A stretch of DNA of 64,000 nt from Novosphingobium cyanobacteriorum (lineage in GTDB: Bacteria; Pseudomonadota; Alphaproteobacteria; Sphingomonadales; Sphingomonadaceae), in assembly GCF_029436685.1 (NCBI RefSeq), contig NZ_JAROCY010000014.1, positions 85,930 through 149,929 on the forward strand, given 5' to 3'. The position numbers were made by a program, and so were the translations under genes. How positions within the stretch are numbered: the stretch's first letter is position 1; every line of letters begins with the position of its first letter. Below the pieces are notes generated by a model. That model did not search any database, was not told where the DNA came from, and worked only from the letters and a program-made list of their open reading frames with translations. Positions 16,514 through 25,673 of this stretch are shown here, one piece after another.

Positions 16514-19243
16514 TCACCCCAACCGCGCCAGCGCGGCGGCGAGGCGGGTGGCTTCGGCGCTATGGTGGGAGTGGTCGGCGCGGGCCTTTTCGACCGCTTC
16601 GGGCTTGGCCTTTTCGACGAAGGCGGGGTTGTTCAGCCGGCCTTCGAGGCTCTTGGCTTCCTTCTGCGACGCGGCGAGCGCCTTTTCCAGGCGGGCCTTT
16701 TCGGCGGCGATGTCGATCACGCCTTCGAGCGGCACGACGATGTTGGCGTCGCCTGCGCCCACCTGCATCGCGGCGCCGGCGGGGGCCGCTTCGAAGCGGA
16801 TGCCGTTGAGGCGGGCGAGGCGTTCGATCGCGGCGGGGTTCGCTTCGATGATCGCGCGCGTGGCGGGGCTGGGATCGGGCAGGAAGGCATCAAGCTTCGC
16901 GCCCGGCGCGATGCCGAGTTCGTTCTTGGCGGTGCGCATGTTGGAGACGAGCGCGATCAGCCATTCCACCTCACGCTTGGCGGCGGGATCGACCGCAGCG
17001 GCCGGGGCGGGCCATTGCGCAACGATCAATTCCTGATCGCGGGTGCCGAGCGCGTGCCACAGCTCTTCGGTGACGAAGGGCATGAAGGGGTGGAGCATGA
17101 CGAGGATCTGGTCGAGCACCCAGCCGGCGACCGCCTTGGTTTCGGCGTCGAAGTTGCCCTTGATCAGCTCGATGTACCAGTCGCAGAACTGGTCCCAGAC
17201 GAAGTGGTAGATGGCGTTGGCCGCGGCGTCGAAGCGCAGGTCGGCCATGGCCTGGTCGAGCGCGGCGACGGTTTCCACCACCTCGCCGATGATCCACTTG
17301 TTGACCGCGCTGGTGGCGGCGGGTGCGGCCACCGAGGTGCTGCCGGCGATGCCGTTGGACTGGCAGAAGCGCGCGGCGTTCCACAGCTTGGTGGCGAAGT
17401 TGCGGTATCCTTCGACGCGGCGTTCATCCATCTTCACGTCGCGGCCCTGGCTTTCCATGGCGCACATGAAGAAGCGCAGCGCATCGGCGCCGTACTGGTC
17501 GATCAGGCCCAGCGGATCGACCACGTTGCCCTTGGACTTGGACATCTTCTGCCCATCCGCCGCGCGGACGAGGCCATGGAGGTAGAGCCGCTTCCACGGC
17601 ACATACTCTGACATGGGACGGCCTTCGGCGGCTGGCTTCATGAAATGCATGCCCTGCATGGCCATGCGCGCATCCCAGAAGAACAGGATGTCAAAGCCCG
17701 AGACGAGCAGGTCATTGGGGTAGTGCTTCTTGAGCAGCGGCGCGTCCTCATCCGGCCAGCCGAGCGTAGCGAAAGGCCAGAGGGCAGAGGAGAACCAGGT
17801 GTCGAGGACGTCCTCGTCGCGGGTGAGGGCCTTGTTGCCGGCCAGCGCCTGCGCCTCTTCCTCGGTCTCGGCCACGTAGACGCTGCCGTCCTCGGCATAC
17901 CACGCCGGAATTCGATGCCCCCACCACAGCTGGCGGCTGACGCACCAGGGCTGGATGTTTTCCATCCAGTTGAAGAAGGTCTTTTCCCAGGTCTTGGGCA
18001 CGATTTCGATCGCGCCGGAGCGCACCGCTTCCATCGGGGGCTTGGCCAGGGTTTCGGCGTCAACGTACCACTGGTCGGTCAGCCAGGGTTCGATCACCAC
18101 GCCGCCGCGGTCGCCATAGGGCGTCTGGATGGTGCGCGGTTCGAAATCGGCGGAGACTTCGTTGCCTTCCTTGTCCTTGGCCAGGTGCGGGATGAGGAAG
18201 CCGGCTTTCTTCATGCGCTCCACGACGAGCTTGCGCGCATCGAAGCGGTCGAGCCCCAGAAATTCGGCCGGGACGAGGCCGTCGGCGGTCTGCACGACCT
18301 TTGCTTCGGCGTCGAACATGTTGAGCATGTCGGCGGCCTTGATCCCGGCGCGCTTGCCCACTTCGAAGTCGTTGAAATCATGCCCCGGCGTGATCTTCAC
18401 CGCGCCGCTGCCAAGTTCCGGATCGGCGTGTTCATCGGCCACCACCTTGAACCGGCGGCCGGTGAGCGGCTGGAGGATCTCCTTGCCGATGACCGACTTG
18501 TAACGCTCGTCCTCCGGGTGGACGGCCACGGCCATGTCGGCCAGCATCGTTTCGGGGCGCGTGGTGGCGACCTCGATGTAATCAAGGCCGTCCGCACGCG
18601 TCACGCCATCGGCCAGCGGGTACTTGAAGTGCCAGAAGCCGCCCTGCGTCTCGCGCGTTTCCACCTCAAGGTCGGAGATCGCGGTCTTGAGCTTGGGGTC
18701 CCAGTTCACCAGCCGCTTGTCGCGGTAGATCAGGCCCTGGTTGTAGAGGTCGACGAAGACCTTCACCACCGCCCTGGTGAAGTGCGGGTCCATGGTGAAC
18801 TGTTCTCTGGACCAGTCCATCGAGCAGCCGAGGCGGCGGAGCTGGCGGGTGATCTGGCCGCCGGATTCGGCCTTCCATTCCCACACCTTGTCGATGAAGG
18901 CCTCACGCGAATAGTTGGTGCGCTTGTCCTGCTTCGCCTCCATCTGGCGTTCGACCACCATCTGCGTGGCGATGCCGGCGTGGTCGGTGCCGACCACCCA
19001 CAGCGCGTCCTTGCCGCGCAGGCGTTCGTAGCGGATGACCACGTCCTGCAGCGTGTTGTCGAGCGCGTGGCCGATGTGGAGACTGCCGGTGACGTTAGGC
19101 GGCGGGTTCACGATGGTGAAGGGCTGCGCGTCCGGGCGTTCGGGGCGGAACAGGCCGTTGCTTTCCCAATGCGCGTACCAGCGCGCCTCGATCGCGGCGG
19201 GTTCGAAGGTCTTGGCAAGTTCTGCAGGATTCTGGTCGGTCAT
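16514..19243 (-). CDS. valS: Valyl-tRNA synthetase
   Basis: The 909-residue class I synthetase has the HIGH motif at residues 56-59 ([14 protein letters not shown]) and KMSKS near residue 565 ([11 protein letters not shown]). A CP1 editing domain lies between them, and there is a C-terminal coiled coil ([20 protein letters not shown]) that is usual for ValRS. The methionine in [15 protein letters not shown] was chosen because this is where family similarity begins. It is transcribed away from the mla operon. Confidence 0.98.
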   Translation of the reverse strand: MTDQNPAELAKTFEPAAIEARWYAHWESNGLFRPERPDAQPFTIVNPPPNVTGSLHIGHALDNTLQDVVIRYERLRGKDALWVVGTDHAGIATQMVVERQMEAKQDKRTNYSREAFIDKVWEWKAESGGQITRQLRRLGCSMDWSREQFTMDPHFTRAVVKVFVDLYNQGLIYRDKRLVNWDPKLKTAISDLEVETRETQGGFWHFKYPLADGVTRADGLDYIEVATTRPETMLADMAVAVHPEDERYKSVIGKEILQPLTGRRFKVVADEHADPELGSGAVKITPGHDFNDFEVGKRAGIKAADMLNMFDAEAKVVQTADGLVPAEFLGLDRFDARKLVVERMKKAGFLIPHLAKDKEGNEVSADFEPRTIQTPYGDRGGVVIEPWLTDQWYVDAETLAKPPMEAVRSGAIEIVPKTWEKTFFNWMENIQPWCVSRQLWWGHRIPAWYAEDGSVYVAETEEEAQALAGNKALTRDEDVLDTWFSSALWPFATLGWPDEDAPLLKKHYPNDLLVSGFDILFFWDARMAMQGMHFMKPAAEGRPMSEYVPWKRLYLHGLVRAADGQKMSKSKGNVVDPLGLIDQYGADALRFFMCAMESQGRDVKMDERRVEGYRNFATKLWNAARFCQSNGIAGSTSVAAPAATSAVNKWIIGEVVETVAALDQAMADLRFDAAANAIYHFVWDQFCDWYIELIKGNFDAETKAVAGWVLDQILVMLHPFMPFVTEELWHALGTRDQELIVAQWPAPAAAVDPAAKREVEWLIALVSNMRTAKNELGIAPGAKLDAFLPDPSPATRAIIEANPAAIERLARLNGIRFEAAPAGAAMQVGAGDANIVVPLEGVIDIAAEKARLEKALAASQKEAKSLEGRLNNPAFVEKAKPEAVEKARADHSHHSAEATRLAAALARLG

Positions 19244-19401
19244 GGCGGCGGGCCATGCCATTTGCACGAAGAGGCCGCAACCATTAGAGGGATTCGGCAT
19301 TTGCGGGCTTCGGGTTCCGGGATACTTACGGCGGGGTCGTGCGTTACGCCGCACGCCATGCACTTGTCGCCCCGCCCTTTATACCGCATGAAGCGGGCCT
19401 G

Positions 19402-20502
19402 ATGCGGGCACAGGCGGATTTCACCCTCGATGGCGGCACGCTGGCGTTCAGCGGGCCGATGACCGTAGCCTCGCTGGGTCCGGTCGATTCCCGGCTGCGC
19501 GCGATTGCCGAACCGGTCGACCGGATCGACCTGGGCAATGTGACGCGGATCGACACGGTGGGCGCGTGGACCGCATGGCACCTGTCGCAGCGGCTGGACG
19601 CGAAAGTGGTTTCCTGCAGCCCCGAGGCGGAGCGCCTGATCGCCGCGATCAGCAAGGCTGACGACAACCGCGTGCCGGTGGAAGCGCCGCGCCTGCCGGT
19701 GCTGGAACGCGTGCCCGCGCAGATCGGCGACACGATGATCGGGCTGGGCCATGGCGCCCTGCAGGTGCTGGGCTTCCTGGGCCAGACGGTGCAGTCGCTG
19801 GGCCAGCTGATCGCCCATCCCGGCCGTTTCCGGGCCAAGGCGCTGGTCCACCAGATGGAACTGGTGGGGGTGAACGCGCTGGGCATCATCGGGCTGATGA
19901 GCTTCCTGGTGGGCATCGTGATCGCGCAGCAGGGCGCGGTGCAGCTGCGCCAGTTCGGCGCGGAGATCTATACCGTCAACCTCGTCGGGCGGCTGACGCT
20001 GCGCGAGCTGGGCATCCTGATGACCGCGATCATGGTGGCTGGACGATCGGGCAGCGCCTTTTCGGCGCAGCTGGGCACGATGAAGCTGACCGAGGAAGTG
20101 GACGCGATGCGCACCATCGGCGTCAGCCCGATGGAAGCGCTGGTTCTGCCGCGCATCCTGGCGACGATGCTGATGATGCCGCTGCTGGGGATCTATTCGG
20201 CGGCGCTGGGCATCGTTGGCGGCGCGTTCCTCGCCTCGCTCACGCTTGGCATCCCGTTCCTCACCTTCCTTTCGCGCATACAGGAGGTGGTGCCGCTGCA
20301 CGATGTGTGGGTGGGGCTGCTGAAAGGGCCGGTGTTCGGCCTGATCGTGTCGGTGGCGGGCTGTTACCAGGGCATGCAGGTGAAGGCCAATGCCGAGGAA
20401 GTGGGCACCCGCACCACATCGGCAGTTGTCATGGCGATCTTCATGGTGATCGTGCTCGACGCGTTCTTCGCGATCTTCTTTACCGAGATCGGCTGGGGCT
20501 GA
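19402..20502 (+). CDS. mlaE: MlaE-family lipid ABC transporter permease with N-terminal STAS-like region
   Basis: The 366-residue protein has about 110 N-terminal residues resembling a STAS (MlaB-like) domain (VDRIDLGNVTRIDTVGAW) fused to the MlaE permease (about residues 130-366). The permease carries the hallmark QQGAVQLRQFGAE, RELGILMTAIMVAGRSGSAF and EEVDAMRTIGVSPME. It is the inner-membrane channel of an MCE/Mla phospholipid transporter. The stop overlaps the ATPase start (TGATG), so they are coupled. The fused STAS domain replaces a separate mlaB gene. Confidence 0.95.
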   Translation: MRAQADFTLDGGTLAFSGPMTVASLGPVDSRLRAIAEPVDRIDLGNVTRIDTVGAWTAWHLSQRLDAKVVSCSPEAERLIAAISKADDNRVPVEAPRLPVLERVPAQIGDTMIGLGHGALQVLGFLGQTVQSLGQLIAHPGRFRAKALVHQMELVGVNALGIIGLMSFLVGIVIAQQGAVQLRQFGAEIYTVNLVGRLTLRELGILMTAIMVAGRSGSAFSAQLGTMKLTEEVDAMRTIGVSPMEALVLPRILATMLMMPLLGIYSAALGIVGGAFLASLTLGIPFLTFLSRIQEVVPLHDVWVGLLKGPVFGLIVSVAGCYQGMQVKANAEEVGTRTTSAVVMAIFMVIVLDAFFAIFFTEIGWG

Positions 20503-21401
20503 TGGCGGAGCATCTGGACAGCACCGGCGATTTCCCCATCCGCGTGCGCGGAGTGAAGAACGTGTTCGGCGAGCACGTGGTGCACGACGGGCTGGACCTT
20601 GACGTGCGGCGGGGCGAGATCATCGGCGTGGTGGGCGGATCGGGCACGGGCAAGAGCGTGCTGATGCGATCGATCATCGGCCTGCAGATCCCCGCCGAGG
20701 GCGAGATCGAGGTGCTGGGCAGCACGATTACCGATGCGCGCGACGACGAGGACATCGACATCCGCAGCCGCTGGGGCGTGCTGTTCCAGGGCGGGGCGCT
20801 GTTTTCCACGCTGACCGTGGCGGAAAACGTGGAAGTGCCGCTGCGCGAATTCTATCCCGAGATCGGCGACGAGCTGCGGCACGAGATAGCGCGGTACAAG
20901 GTGCTGCTGTCGGGCCTGCCGGCCGAGGCGACGAGCAAGTTTCCCAGCGAGCTTTCCGGCGGCATGAAGAAGCGCGCCGGCCTGGCCCGGGCGCTGGCGC
21001 TTGATCCCGAACTGCTGTTCCTGGACGAGCCGACGGCGGGGCTGGACCCGATCGGCGCGGCGGCGTTCGACAGCCTGATCAAGGGCTTGCAGCAGACCTT
21101 GGGGCTGACCGTGTTCCTGATCACGCACGATCTGGATACTCTTTACGAGATCTGTGATCGCGTGGCGGTGATCGCTGACAAGAAGGTGATCGCGGTTGGC
21201 ACGATTCCCGAGCTGCTGGCCACGGACCATCCGTGGATACAGGAATATTTCAACGGCCCACGCGGCCGCGCGGCCAAGGACGCGCAAAACCGGAACGACG
21301 CGGCCAAGGACGCGCAAAACCGGAACGACGCGGCCAGGGACGCGCAGGACCGCAATGCGCCGACGGGCGTTGTGGACAATCGTCCTGCAGGGCAGGCATA
21401 G
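20502..21401 (+). CDS. mlaF: Lipid ABC transporter ATP-binding protein MlaF
   Basis: The 299-residue ATPase has Walker A GGSGTGKS (residues 45-52), a Q-loop in VLFQGGALFS, signature LSGGMKKRAGLARAL, Walker B LLFLDEPTAGLDP and a His switch ITHDLD. It energises lipid transport with MlaE. The core ends near residue 256. The remaining C-terminal tail contains three 10-residue repeats of the type AAKDAQNRND encoded by perfect or near-perfect 30-bp DNA repeats, which is not a family feature. Confidence 0.96.
   Translation: MAEHLDSTGDFPIRVRGVKNVFGEHVVHDGLDLDVRRGEIIGVVGGSGTGKSVLMRSIIGLQIPAEGEIEVLGSTITDARDDEDIDIRSRWGVLFQGGALFSTLTVAENVEVPLREFYPEIGDELRHEIARYKVLLSGLPAEATSKFPSELSGGMKKRAGLARALALDPELLFLDEPTAGLDPIGAAAFDSLIKGLQQTLGLTVFLITHDLDTLYEICDRVAVIADKKVIAVGTIPELLATDHPWIQEYFNGPRGRAAKDAQNRNDAAKDAQNRNDAARDAQDRNAPTGVVDNRPAGQA
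21270..21359 (+). repeat. Three tandem 30-bp repeats in the mlaF 3' end
   Basis: Units at 21270-21299, 21300-21329 and 21330-21359 begin GCGGCCAAGGACGCGCAAAA. The first two are identical and the third differs at several positions. Each encodes a ten-residue charged unit, so copy-number change would keep the frame. Confidence 0.9.
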
Positions 21402-21410
21402 GGGCACGGC

Positions 21411-22349
21411 ATGGAAACGCGCGCAAACCACATCTGGGTCGGGGTCGTCACGCTGGCATTGCTGGCGGGCCTTGCCGCGCTGACCATCTGGATCGCCCGG
21501 CTGAACCAGGGCGAGCAGAACGAATACGACATCTTCTTCAAGCAGTCGGTCGACGGGCTGGCCAAGGGGTCGGAAGTTTCGTTCAGCGGCGTGCCTTCGG
21601 GGCAGGTGAAGGACATCGAGCTGTGGGAGAAGGATCCCGAGTTCGTGCGCGTGCGGATCAAGGTGGACAAGAAGGTGCCGATCCTGCTGGGCACCACCGC
21701 CAGCCTGCAGGGCAGCTTTACCGGGGTGACCACGATCCAGCTGCAGGGCGCGGTAAAGGGCGCGCCGCCGATCGACCAGCCGGGGCCGGAGGGCGCGCCG
21801 GTGATCCCGACCAAGCGCAGCGGGCTGGGCGAGATCCTGTCCAACGCGCCGCTGCTGCTGGAACGGCTGGCCACGCTGACCGAGCGGTTGACCATGGTCC
21901 TGTCTGACAAGAACCAGAAGTCGATCGAGAACATCCTGGCCAATACCGACACGATGACGCGCAACCTGGCAGCGGCATCGCCCGACGTGAAGCGGACGCT
22001 GGCGGAACTGCAGGCCACGCTGCGGCAGGCCAACTATTCGCTGGCGAGCTTTGAAAAGCTGACGGATTCGGCCAACACGATGCTGAACGACGAGGGCAAT
22101 GGCCTGGCCAAGCAGCTGCGCGCCACACTGAAATCGGCGCAGGCGGCGGCGGATTCGCTGCAGGCGACGCTGGACGATACCCGCCCCGGCATGAAGCAGC
22201 TGAACGAACGGACGCTGCCCGCGGCAGAGGCGATGATCCGCGACCTGCAGGCCACCAGCAAATCGCTGCGCGAGGTGACCGACAAGGTGAACGACCGCGG
22301 CGTGAGCGGGCTGGTCGGCGGGCCCAAGCTGCCCGACTACAAGAACTGA
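21411..22349 (+). CDS. mlaD: MCE/MlaD-family substrate-binding protein
   Basis: The 312-residue protein has an N-terminal transmembrane anchor (about residues 9-28, WVGVVTLALLAGLAALTIWI) and a single MCE domain (about residues 40-115, FFKQSVDGLAKGSEVSFSGV). A long helical periplasmic region follows, rich in Leu-Ala-Thr heptads. It hands lipids between the MlaFE complex and periplasmic partners. It starts 9 bases after mlaF. Confidence 0.94.
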   Translation: METRANHIWVGVVTLALLAGLAALTIWIARLNQGEQNEYDIFFKQSVDGLAKGSEVSFSGVPSGQVKDIELWEKDPEFVRVRIKVDKKVPILLGTTASLQGSFTGVTTIQLQGAVKGAPPIDQPGPEGAPVIPTKRSGLGEILSNAPLLLERLATLTERLTMVLSDKNQKSIENILANTDTMTRNLAAASPDVKRTLAELQATLRQANYSLASFEKLTDSANTMLNDEGNGLAKQLRATLKSAQAAADSLQATLDDTRPGMKQLNERTLPAAEAMIRDLQATSKSLREVTDKVNDRGVSGLVGGPKLPDYKN

Positions 22350-22361
22350 GGAGCGACCCGA

Positions 22362-22949
22362 ATGCGCAAGACCCTGCTCATGTCCGCCGCCGCCCTCTCG
22401 CTGGCCGGGCTGTCGCTCGGCGGCTGCGTGAGCATCGGTGGCAAGGCGCCGGCATCGCTGCTGAGCCTGACGCCCGAGGCTGCGCCTGCCACCGGCGCGA
22501 CCGCCAGTGGCCAGCTGGCCGATGCGCTTTCCGTGCTGGAGCCCGGCGCCGACGCCAGCGTGGCAGTGCTGCGCGTGCCGGTGCGGATGGCCGGCGGCAA
22601 CGTGGCCTACCTGAAGAAGATCGCCTGGGTGGAACGCCCGGCGCGCCAGTTCCAGCACCTGTTGGCCGAAACGCTGCGCAGCCGCGGCAGCCGGCTGGTG
22701 GTGGAAGGTGACACCGCGACCAAGGGCATGAAGGTGGGCGGCCGCCTGCTGGCAATGGGCTATGACGAGGCGAGCGCCTCGGCCGTGGTGCGCTTTGACG
22801 CGATGAAGGCCTGGCCCGACGGCCGCGTGGAAACCCGCCGCTTTGAACACAGCGTGCCGGGCGTGAAGGCCGAGGGCGAGGACGTGGGCCCGGCACTGAA
22901 CCAGGCGGCGAACGCGGTGGCGAAGGACGTGGCGGACTGGTTGGGGTGA
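22362..22949 (+). CDS. ABC-type transport auxiliary lipoprotein (PqiC/YmbA-like)
   Basis: The 195-residue lipoprotein has lipobox SLGGC (Cys22). The mature part matches auxiliary lipoproteins of MCE systems: VAVLRVPVRMAGGNVAYLKK, VERPARQFQHLLAETLRSRG and a final amphipathic helix. It follows mlaD by 12 bases and is likely the outer-membrane-side component of this lipid transporter. No mlaC is present, so this protein may take its place. Confidence 0.88.
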   Translation: MRKTLLMSAAALSLAGLSLGGCVSIGGKAPASLLSLTPEAAPATGATASGQLADALSVLEPGADASVAVLRVPVRMAGGNVAYLKKIAWVERPARQFQHLLAETLRSRGSRLVVEGDTATKGMKVGGRLLAMGYDEASASAVVRFDAMKAWPDGRVETRRFEHSVPGVKAEGEDVGPALNQAANAVAKDVADWLG

Positions 22950-23014
22950 CCGCCACGGTCATTGCAGATTGACAGTGGATTGTTACCGTCCGGTGGCCAG
23001 ATCGGGGTAGGGTT

Positions 23015-23185
23015 ATGGATGATCGCAAATTCCATGCTGCAGGAGCGCCGAAGCCTGAGCCCCATTTTCCGGAAACGTCGCTCGACAGCGTGTTTGGGTG
23101 CTTGAAATCCGAGCGGCCTGCGCTTCCGATTGAAGAGATGGACATTGCGGTGGCGGCTGAGGCCGTGCGCCGGTCGCGTGGCTGA
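23015..23185 (+). CDS. Small ORF resembling the C-terminal tail of a MazE/AbrB-type antitoxin
   Basis: A 56-residue frame starts MDDRKFHAAG and ends with SVFGCLKSERPALPIEEMDI followed by AVAAEAVRRSRG. The pattern FG-hydrophobic-L, then P-hydrophobic-hydrophobic-EEM-x-x-A-hydrophobic-A-x-EA is what one sees at the end of many AbrB-type antitoxins. The DNA-binding AbrB domain is missing, and no PIN or MazF toxin follows. It is either a remnant or a short free-standing protein. It lies 25 bp before the next lipoprotein gene. Confidence 0.4.
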   Translation: MDDRKFHAAGAPKPEPHFPETSLDSVFGCLKSERPALPIEEMDIAVAAEAVRRSRG

Positions 23186-23210
23186 AGCCCGCTCGTCTTG
23201 GGGCGGTTTG

Positions 23211-23804
23211 ATGAACATGCGGCTCGGCACTATGGCTATTCTTTTCGCGGTTGGCGGTCTCGCTGCGGGCTGTTCCAACCGCGATGATGAAGCAAAAGCG
23301 CCTGTTGTAGCTACCGCTCAACCGCAATCGAAGGATCGCCTTGCCACAAGTGCAACGCCCAGACCGGCACTGGAGGCTAAATCCGATCCCGTTTTGACAG
23401 CGGATGGGGTGACCGGAGCACGGATCGGCACGTCTTGGCGAACGGTATCCAAGTCTTTCGAGACGCAAGGCGCCTATGGCGATGATGCAAGTGGTTGTGA
23501 AACCTACCTTCATCGTGACGGTAAATTCGGCGCCATGGTCATCGAGGACAAGATCGTCAGGGTCGAAGTCTACGAGCCGGGCATACGCACCGCCGATGGC
23601 GTCGGCATCGGTTCGACCTTGGCCGAACTTAAAAAGGCTTACGGGAATCGCTTGATCGCAGAGAAGAATATCTATGACGGCGAAGACATTCAATTTGTCT
23701 GGACATCGAAGGACCGTGGGCTGGTTTTTTACACGGACAAAGGCAAAGTAAGGTTCATGGCGGGTGGTGGCCCAGCAATCCGTTACGTTGAAGGTTGCCT
23801 CTAG
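23211..23804 (+). CDS. Hypothetical lipoprotein
   Basis: The 197-residue protein has a signal sequence with lipobox GLAAGC (Cys20) followed by a polar linker. The globular part from about residue 65 contains GVTGARIGTSWRTVSKSF, a Cys-containing loop GCETYLH, and ends RYVEGCL. The repeated GI/GS-x-L-x-x-L-K-K-AYG pattern (GIGSTLAELKKAYG) resembles small periplasmic proteins of unknown role. Two adjacent ATG codons (23211, 23217) are possible. The DNA is less GC-rich than its neighbours. Confidence 0.75.
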   Translation: MNMRLGTMAILFAVGGLAAGCSNRDDEAKAPVVATAQPQSKDRLATSATPRPALEAKSDPVLTADGVTGARIGTSWRTVSKSFETQGAYGDDASGCETYLHRDGKFGAMVIEDKIVRVEVYEPGIRTADGVGIGSTLAELKKAYGNRLIAEKNIYDGEDIQFVWTSKDRGLVFYTDKGKVRFMAGGGPAIRYVEGCL

Positions 23805-23808
23805 GCGA

Positions 23809-24063
23809 TCACCCTTCTGCCTTCTTCCGTCGCGTTTCCCAGCCCTTCTTGGCCGCCTCGCTGCGGTTGCGTTCGCTTGTGCGTGAGGTGTCCTTGCGGC
23901 CCGAACCGCTGCGCTTGCCGCCGCCGTCCTGTTTGTTGACGGTGGCCCAGGCGCGGTGTTCGGCTTCGTCTTTCGATAGGCCGCGTTCTTCGTAGCCTTC
24001 CTCGATGTGCTCAGCCTTGCGCTTCTGCTTGGCGGTATAAGCGTCTTTGTCGCCCTGGGGCAT
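23809..24063 (-). CDS. Small basic, hydrophilic 'plasmid stabilisation-like' protein
   Basis: The 84-residue protein is highly charged. It starts MPQGDKDAYTAKQKRKAEHI, has EEGYEERGLSKDEAEHRAWATVN in the middle and a Gly/Ser/Arg/Lys-rich end with RSEAAKKGWETRRKKAEG. Related short proteins are often annotated as plasmid-stabilisation or KGG-type stress proteins; the biochemical role is not established. A GGAGAG ribosome site precedes the ATG. It probably follows atp12 in the same transcript. Confidence 0.75.
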   Translation of the reverse strand: MPQGDKDAYTAKQKRKAEHIEEGYEERGLSKDEAEHRAWATVNKQDGGGKRSGSGRKDTSRTSERNRSEAAKKGWETRRKKAEG

Positions 24064-24112
24064 GGCGTGCTCTCCTTCGCCGGTGACGAAGGAAAAGCGC
24101 TTCCGGTGCCGG

Positions 24113-24808
24113 TCAGTTCCGGGCGAGGGCGGCGAAGCGGGCGGCGGCGTGGAAGGCGGCGCCGCGCCGGTGGCGCCTCTCCATCGCCTCGGCATCCTTG
24201 CCCCACAGTTCGGCCTGCCAGTCTTCCTCGAGATTGGCGGCGTTCCACAGCGCCGCCACGTCCGCGCCGGGTTCGATCGCAGCGAGGCCCAGCGTCAGCG
24301 ATGCCGCAAGGCTGGTGGTATTGCGCAGCGCGGCGAGCGCGAAGGCGTCGAGCCTTTCCAGTTCGGCGCGCAGGGCTTCGAGCGTTTCGGCGGGCTGGGG
24401 GCGGTGCATGATCCCGGCCACGCGCACGAAGCGCACGGCGTGGCGGGCTTCGGCGGCCACAAGCAGCGGCTCCCACACTTCGCGCTGGCGGCCGGCGAGC
24501 GGCTCGTCGGGCTCGGCACGGTAGCACAGCGTGTCGGTCTCGCCATAGGGCAGCAGTTCCATGATCGCGCGGGCGCGTTCGGGCGCGACGACATCGATGG
24601 CGTAATCGGCCATGTCACGGAACAGGAAGGCGGACGGGTCGATTGCCTCGCCCTGTCCGGCCCATTCGGCGGCCATGGCCTCTGCCAGCGCGGCAGTGGG
24701 CACGGCCTGCGGGCGGCCGCCCACGGTCTTTACCGCGCGGCCATCGAGCAGCACGCGGTATCCGGCGGCTTCGTGACCAACACTGACCAGCTTGTAGAAA
24801 CGCTTCAT
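24113..24808 (-). CDS. ATP12-family F1-ATPase assembly chaperone
   Basis: The 231-residue protein is an alphaproteobacterial ATP12 homologue, a chaperone for the F1 alpha subunit. Features are FYKLVSVGHEAAGYRVLLDG at the N-terminus, EWAGQGEAIDP (about residues 48-58, family core), YGETDTLCYRAEPDEPL and a final helical part with SLTLGLAAIEPG. It overlaps the upstream small membrane-protein gene by four bases and is the last overlapping gene of the crcB-atp12 operon. Confidence 0.92.
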   Translation of the reverse strand: MKRFYKLVSVGHEAAGYRVLLDGRAVKTVGGRPQAVPTAALAEAMAAEWAGQGEAIDPSAFLFRDMADYAIDVVAPERARAIMELLPYGETDTLCYRAEPDEPLAGRQREVWEPLLVAAEARHAVRFVRVAGIMHRPQPAETLEALRAELERLDAFALAALRNTTSLAASLTLGLAAIEPGADVAALWNAANLEEDWQAELWGKDAEAMERRHRRGAAFHAAARFAALARN

Positions 24809-25014
24809 TCGGGACTTTTCCAACGCTTTGCCAGAAGCGGGGGCAGCGCGAAGAAATCGACGAGGCCCGCGCCGATGAGGATATAGCCGAGGGTGGGCGG
24901 GAACGCGCCGTATCGGCCGGACAGCAGCACGACCCCGGCGAGCGCCAGCAGCGCGCCCGAAAGCCGCACCGCCTGCAGCACCATGAACCGTGCGAACGCG
25001 GGATCGCCGTTCAT
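24805..25014 (-). CDS. Small two-span membrane protein
   Basis: The 69-residue protein has two hydrophobic helices (about residues 12-31 and 39-57: [18 protein letters not shown] and LGYILIGAGLVDFFALPPLL). It overlaps both neighbours in the operon (HAD gene before, atp12 after), which supports it being real. The family is not recognised with a name. Confidence 0.75.
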   Translation of the reverse strand: MNGDPAFARFMVLQAVRLSGALLALAGVVLLSGRYGAFPPTLGYILIGAGLVDFFALPPLLAKRWKSPE

Positions 25015-25673
25015 TCCATGCCCCGCAGCAGCAGGCGCAGCTCTGCCATCGAGCCGGCCACCGCCTCGGCCCCGGCCTCTACCAGTTCCTGCGGGTGGTG
25101 GTATCCCCAATCGACCCCGAAGGCGCGCACGCCGGCGTTGACGGCCATCTCCATGTCATAGGCGGTGTCGCCGATCATGGCGGTGTGGGCGCGCTCCGCC
25201 CCGGTCGCTTCAAGGCACGCGTCGATCATCGAAGGGTGCGGCTTGCTGGGATGGCGGTCTGCGGTCTGCAGGGTGACGAAGTGGCCGGCAAGGCCGTGGG
25301 TGGCGAGGCAGTGGGCCAGGCCACGGTCGCTCTTGCCGGTGGCGACGCCGAGCAGCCAGCCGGCTGCGGCCAGTTCCTCGATCAGCGCGGCGATGCCTTC
25401 ATAGAGCGGTTCGCCGACAAGCCCAGCCTCGCGCCGGGTGCGGAACGCGTTCTTGTAGAGCTCGGAAAGCTGGGCATGATGCTCGTGCTCGCCTTCCGGA
25501 TGCAGGCGGCGCATCGCTTCATGCAGCGAGAGGCCGACGACGCGGCGGGTCTCGTTGCGATCGGGCGCGGGCAGGCCGAAGGCGGCGAATGCGCGGTCCA
25601 TCGCGGCGCAGATATCGGCCTGGCTGTCCACCAGCGTGCCGTCGCAATCGAAGATGGCGAGGCGCACGCTCAT
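25011..25673 (-). CDS. HAD-superfamily phosphatase (phosphoglycolate-phosphatase-like)
   Basis: The 220-residue protein has HAD motif I FDCDGTLVDS (residues 8-17), motif II in GVATGKSDRG, and motifs III/IV in HPSMIDACLEATG and MIGDTAYDMEMA. It also has the helical cap that marks the Gph/beta-phosphoglucomutase group. It hydrolyses a small phosphoester, most simply 2-phosphoglycolate. It overlaps the PaiB gene by four bases. Confidence 0.92.
   Translation of the reverse strand: MSVRLAIFDCDGTLVDSQADICAAMDRAFAAFGLPAPDRNETRRVVGLSLHEAMRRLHPEGEHEHHAQLSELYKNAFRTRREAGLVGEPLYEGIAALIEELAAAGWLLGVATGKSDRGLAHCLATHGLAGHFVTLQTADRHPSKPHPSMIDACLEATGAERAHTAMIGDTAYDMEMAVNAGVRAFGVDWGYHHPQELVEAGAEAVAGSMAELRLLLRGME

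Noticed and set aside
21270..21359. CRISPR-like array
   Set aside because: The 30-bp repeats are directly tandem without spacers and lie in frame inside mlaF.
20364..22850. An 828-codon open frame antisense to the mla operon
   Set aside because: It runs opposite well-supported mlaF, mlaD and lipoprotein genes, has the Arg/His/Gln-rich composition of antisense frames in GC-rich DNA, and shows no domain.
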